Source: Pseudomonadota bacterium
GTDB taxonomy: Bacteria > Pseudomonadota > Alphaproteobacteria > Rhizobiales > Xanthobacteraceae
DNA length: 10,213 bases
Direction: 5' to 3'
Assembly: GCA_023387695.1 (NCBI GenBank)
Contig: JAEWHT010000114.1
Span: 1 to 10,213, forward strand
Shown: piece by piece, positions 7,418-10,213 of the stretch
Layout: the number at the start of each line of letters is the position of its first letter
Position numbering within the stretch: the first letter of the stretch is position 1
Translations under genes and position numbers: made by a program
The notes under the pieces: generated by a model
Database searches by the model: none
What the model was told of the DNA's origin: nothing
The model's input: only the letters and a program-made list of their open reading frames with translations

Positions 7418-7678
7418 TTATTGCAGAACTTTCGGCATCACGACGACGACATCGACCTGCTTACCCAGCACGCGCGACGCAACGGCCGCGATCAGGGGCG
7501 AGTAGCTGTCCTCGATGTCGGAGGCGACATCCTCGTTCCTGGCGAAGGCATAGAGCATCGTGCCCTCGATTTCGTCGAAGCGGATGCCCGCGAAGACCTG
7601 ATCGAAGGTCTCGGCGCCGACGATGCCGGCCATGAGTGCCTGGATGGCGTGGTCCTGAACGAGCGTGAGTTTCATCAT
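7418..7678 (-). CDS. Hypothetical protein, 86 residues
   Basis: This small, mostly soluble acidic protein begins MMKLTLVQDH and ends VDVVVVMPKVLQ. The alternation of hydrophobic and acidic stretches (GAETFDQVFAGIRFDEIEG, NEDVASDIEDSYSPLIAAV) looks like a real folded protein, not a shadow frame, and no strong coding frame opposes it. No signal peptide, membrane segment or known motif is recognised. The frame is open to 7849, but that part is Arg/Pro/Ser-rich and looks untranslated; either of the two adjacent ATG codons (7678, 7675) could start it, and neither has a good ribosome binding site. It lies 97 nt upstream of the GMC gene on the same strand, so the two may share a transcript. Function unknown. 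Confidence 0.5.
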   Translation of the reverse strand: MMKLTLVQDHAIQALMAGIVGAETFDQVFAGIRFDEIEGTMLYAFARNEDVASDIEDSYSPLIAAVASRVLGKQVDVVVVMPKVLQ

Positions 7679-7839
7679 GCCGATGAGATATGGAAGCGCC
7701 GCGCGAATGCAAGGTGTCGGAGGGCGATGCCGGCCACTGCCAGCGGCCTTTGAAATGCGCGCAAACATTGCCAGTCCGGGCCGCTCAGGGCTGTTCACAA
7801 ACTGCCTTGCGGACGATAGGCTCCGCGCCATTCTCGAGA

Positions 7840-7857
7840 GACGCCGCATGCGGCGTC
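7840..7857. promoter_or_regulatory. Perfect 18-bp palindrome in a divergent intergenic region
   Basis: GACGCCGCATGCGGCGTC is its own reverse complement with no spacer. It directly abuts a second short palindrome, TCTCGAGA (7832-7839). It lies about 52 nt before the proposed start of the binding-protein gene and about 160 nt from the start of the divergent small gene. A dimeric regulator site is the natural guess; a cruciform or fortuitous GC palindrome is the alternative. The rest of 7679-7908 holds no supported gene. TATATT at 7889-7894 could be a -10 box, with TTGGCT at 7864-7869 as a poorly spaced -35. Confidence 0.4.
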
Positions 7858-7908
7858 GCCTATTTGGCTACGGAAATTGCCGTGCGGCTATATTGGGGCA
7901 CAGATTCA

Positions 7909-8931
7909 TTGCGGATCAGCCGCAGCCAACGCGGCGGGATCAGGACAGATCGACGGACGAGGACGCTGCACATCCTTGCGGCAGCGCTCGCATGGGCCAT
8001 TTGCTTGGCGCCCTCGGCCGGGGACGCCCAGCAGCCGTCGAAGATCTATCGGCTCGGCTGGCTGCAAACCGCGCCGTCCTCGAATCCGATCTATCGCGAT
8101 TTCCTCGATGGGATGCATGCGCTCGGCTATGTCGAGGGCAAAAACATCGACATCGTCGCGCGGTCGGCGCAGGGCCAGCTCGACAAGCTGCCCGCGCTCG
8201 CGCGCGAACTGGTCGAAATGCATCCCGATGCCATCTTCACCGGCGCAGATCAGGGACTGCGGGCGGCCAAGGACGCCACCGACACGATCCCGATCGTGGT
8301 CGTGGTCTGCGATCCCCTGGATTCCCTGATTGCGAGCATCGCGCGGCCGGGCGGAAAGGCAACCGGCCTCACCTGCATCGCCTCGGAGCTCGCCAGCAAA
8401 CGCCTTCAGCTCATGAAGGAGCTCATTCCGTCGCTCGCCAGTGTTGCGGTGCTGTACAATCCCGGCGATCACAACAAGCTGTCCGAATACAGGCAAATGC
8501 AGAATGCCGCGCAGAAGCTCGGCCTGACGCTGACGGCGTTCGAAGCGCGCTCGGCGGGCGAGATCGACAAGGCCTTTGCCGACATGGGCGACGGACGTTT
8601 CCAGGGGCTCGTCATCCTCACCGACGCGCTGATGGTCATCGAGGAAAAGCGGCTGGCTGATCTGGCGCTCAGCAAAAAGCTTCCCGCCATGTTCGGGTTT
8701 CGCGAGTTCGCCGAAGCCGGCGGCCTCGTCTCCTACGGCGCGAGCTTGCACGAGATCTATCGCCAGGCTTCGGGCTATGTCGACAAGATCCTGCGCGGCG
8801 CCGATCCCGGCAGTATTCCGATCGAGCAGCCAACCCATTTCGAGTTGGTGATCAATCAGAAGGCGGCCAAGTCGCTGGGCATCACTGTGCCGCCATCGCT
8901 GCTTGCGCTGTCCGACGACGTGATCGAGTAA
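7909..8931 (+). CDS. Orphan ABC-type substrate-binding protein (PF04392 family)
   Basis: From the TTG at 7909 this is a 340-residue exported binding protein. An arginine-rich N-region and a hydrophobic core (about residues 20-34) end at a GDA site before Gln41, so it should be periplasmic. KIYRLGWLQTAPSSNPIYRD, the LGYVEGKNIDI stretch, ARELVEMHPDAIFT, TIPIVVVVCDPLDSLIASIARPGGKATGLT and FGFREFAEAGGLVSYGA are the hallmarks of the ABC transporter substrate-binding family PF04392 (TrpX/ABC_sub_bind type, Leu/Ile/Val-binding fold). The typical C-terminus, LVINQKAAKSLGITVPPSLLALSDDVIE, is complete. No permease or ATPase gene lies in view; instead a GAF signalling gene begins 5 nt after its stop. 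The start is uncertain: the frame is open to 7690 and no ATG or strong binding site is present. The ligand is unknown. Confidence 0.9.
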   Translation: MRISRSQRGGIRTDRRTRTLHILAAALAWAICLAPSAGDAQQPSKIYRLGWLQTAPSSNPIYRDFLDGMHALGYVEGKNIDIVARSAQGQLDKLPALARELVEMHPDAIFTGADQGLRAAKDATDTIPIVVVVCDPLDSLIASIARPGGKATGLTCIASELASKRLQLMKELIPSLASVAVLYNPGDHNKLSEYRQMQNAAQKLGLTLTAFEARSAGEIDKAFADMGDGRFQGLVILTDALMVIEEKRLADLALSKKLPAMFGFREFAEAGGLVSYGASLHEIYRQASGYVDKILRGADPGSIPIEQPTHFELVINQKAAKSLGITVPPSLLALSDDVIE

Positions 8932-8936
8932 CACGA

Positions 8937-10213
8937 ATGGCCAAGATCGGACGAAAAACGGGACAACGCGGCGGGAGGCCCGGCAGGGGCCGCCCGCGGA
9001 CGTCATCCGTGTCCAAGGCCAGGGAGACCGGCGCGCGCAAAGCCACGCCACGCAAGAAGGCCGCGCCAAGCAAGAAGGCCGTGCCGCGCCAGCGGAAGCC
9101 TTCGCACCAATCAGAGAATGCGCGGCTGAAGCATCAGTTGGAGACCGCTCGGCTGCAGCAGCAGGCCAGCGCCGAAATCCTGCGCGTGATCAGCCAGTCC
9201 TCCACGGATGCGCAGCCGGTCTTCGACGTCATTGCCCAGACGGCCATCCGGCTGCTCGGGTGCAACCGCGCCTTCATTCAGCGCTGCGATGACGAGTGCT
9301 TCTGGACGGTGACCTGGTGGGGTGCGGAGGGCCGGCTCCCGCTCGTCAACACGCCGCGCGTCAAGATCGACCCGGCCGCGAATTTTCCTTCGCGGGCGAT
9401 TGTCCAGAAAAAGACCGTGCATCTGCCGGATTGGTCGCTGATCGAGCTGCCGCCCTTCGAACGTGTGATCCAGGAGAAATTGGGGCTACAGACCGCACTG
9501 TTCATGCCGCTGCTGCGTGACGACAGATGCATCGGCCTGCTGTCCGTCGCTGGCACGCGTCCAAACATGTTTGGAGAAATTGAGATCGCGCTCGCCGAAT
9601 CGTTCCGCGACCAGGCCTTGATCGCGATCGAGAACGTGCGTCTGTTCGACGAAGTGCAGTCCAAGGCCGGCGATCTGGCGGAATCGCTGCAGCAGCAGAC
9701 CGCGACCGCCGACGTGCTCAAGGTCATCAGCCGCTCTGCCTTCGATCTCCAGACGGTGCTCGAGACACTGACGCATTCCGCGGTCGAGTTGAGCGGCGCG
9801 CAGAACGGCATCATCTTCCTGCGCGACGGCGATCTCTTCCGCTATCGCGCCTCGTCCCGTGGCGGTTCAAATCCCGAATGGCTGAGATGGCTTGAGGAGC
9901 ATCCGCAGCGGGCCGGCCGGAACACGGCGACGGCTCGGGCCATCGCAACCGGCAAGGTTGCCTGCGTTCCCGATGTGCTGGCGGATAGCGAAGTGGACCT
10001 TCCCGCGACGCCGCTGGCCGGCATCCGCGCGGCCCTCGGTGTCCCGCTGCTTCGCGACGGCAAGGTCGAGGGTGTCCTGACCCTGTCGCGCCAGGTTCCG
10101 GGACCGTTCACGGATCGCCAGATCGAGCTGGTCCAGACCTTCGCCGACCAGGCGGTGATCGCCATCGAGAATGCGCGGCTGCTCGACGAAATCCAGGCCA
10201 AGACGCGCGATCT
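8937..10213 (+). CDS. Multi-GAF signalling protein (partial, runs off the window)
   Basis: An open frame from ATG 8937 has no stop to the end of the window, giving 425 residues of a larger protein. Residues 1-60 are strongly basic and disordered-looking, with GGRPGRGRPR at 12-21 and Lys/Ala/Pro repeats (KKAAPSKKAVPRQ). A coiled linker (about 60-85) leads to GAF domain one (about 90-232), a second linker with LQQQTATADVLKVISRS, and GAF domain two (about 269-415), then the start of a third linker. The two units are visibly related: LQQQASAEILRVISQS matches LQQQTATADVLKVISRS, and DQALIAIENVRLFDEVQ matches DQAVIAIENARLLDEIQ. No membrane segment is seen, so it is cytosolic. Proteins of this kind in Bradyrhizobium usually end in a histidine kinase or an adenylate/guanylate cyclase domain; which one is outside the window. 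It follows the binding-protein gene by 5 nt, so one operon is likely. Confidence 0.88.
   Translation, partial: MAKIGRKTGQRGGRPGRGRPRTSSVSKARETGARKATPRKKAAPSKKAVPRQRKPSHQSENARLKHQLETARLQQQASAEILRVISQSSTDAQPVFDVIAQTAIRLLGCNRAFIQRCDDECFWTVTWWGAEGRLPLVNTPRVKIDPAANFPSRAIVQKKTVHLPDWSLIELPPFERVIQEKLGLQTALFMPLLRDDRCIGLLSVAGTRPNMFGEIEIALAESFRDQALIAIENVRLFDEVQSKAGDLAESLQQQTATADVLKVISRSAFDLQTVLETLTHSAVELSGAQNGIIFLRDGDLFRYRASSRGGSNPEWLRWLEEHPQRAGRNTATARAIATGKVACVPDVLADSEVDLPATPLAGIRAALGVPLLRDGKVEGVLTLSRQVPGPFTDRQIELVQTFADQAVIAIENARLLDEIQAKTRD

Noticed and set aside
5812..7635. 607-codon plus-strand frame opposite the GMC gene
   Set aside because: GMC motifs on the minus strand are unambiguous; the opposite frame shows only antisense-type composition and no motif.
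7906..9069. 387-codon minus-strand frame opposite the binding protein
   Set aside because: It overlaps both the PF04392 protein and the GAF protein start, which have clear family motifs.

Overview
The window looks like chromosome from an alphaproteobacterium of the Bradyrhizobium group (Nitrobacteraceae). The grounds are high GC content, GTG/TTG starts, GC-rich palindromic intergenic repeats of the kind common in these genomes, and the gene families present: an orphan PF04392 substrate-binding protein, a multi-GAF sensor protein, a methyl-accepting chemotaxis protein without a C-terminal docking peptide, and a GMC oxidoreductase. This assignment is by recognition, not by database search.

Left part (1-2800). 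A repeat-filled leader is followed by a secreted DUF3108-family protein (+). It is convergent with a secreted beta-propeller 'lactonase' (-), and the two are separated by a large inverted repeat with perfect 25-nt arms. Upstream of the lactonase, on the same strand, is a possible 45-residue single-pass membrane protein.

Middle (2800-5620). A possible 40-residue membrane peptide with a good ribosome binding site precedes a full-length transmembrane chemoreceptor (HAMP plus signalling domain). A second long imperfect palindrome closes this transcription unit and separates it from the convergent GMC oxidoreductase.

Right part (5620-10213). The GMC flavoprotein (-) has a small unknown gene just upstream on the same strand. 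A 230-nt divergent intergenic region with a perfect 18-bp palindrome then leads to a rightward unit: an orphan periplasmic substrate-binding protein followed, after only 5 nt, by a GAF-domain signalling protein that runs off the window. The second protein has a basic N-terminus with an AT-hook-like core.

Most of the window is ordinary sensory and accessory metabolism. The features most worth a second look are the binding-protein/GAF-sensor pair, the AT-hook-like N-terminus, the 18-bp palindrome and the two very small membrane-protein genes. I saw no CRISPR array, insertion sequence, tRNA or rRNA.
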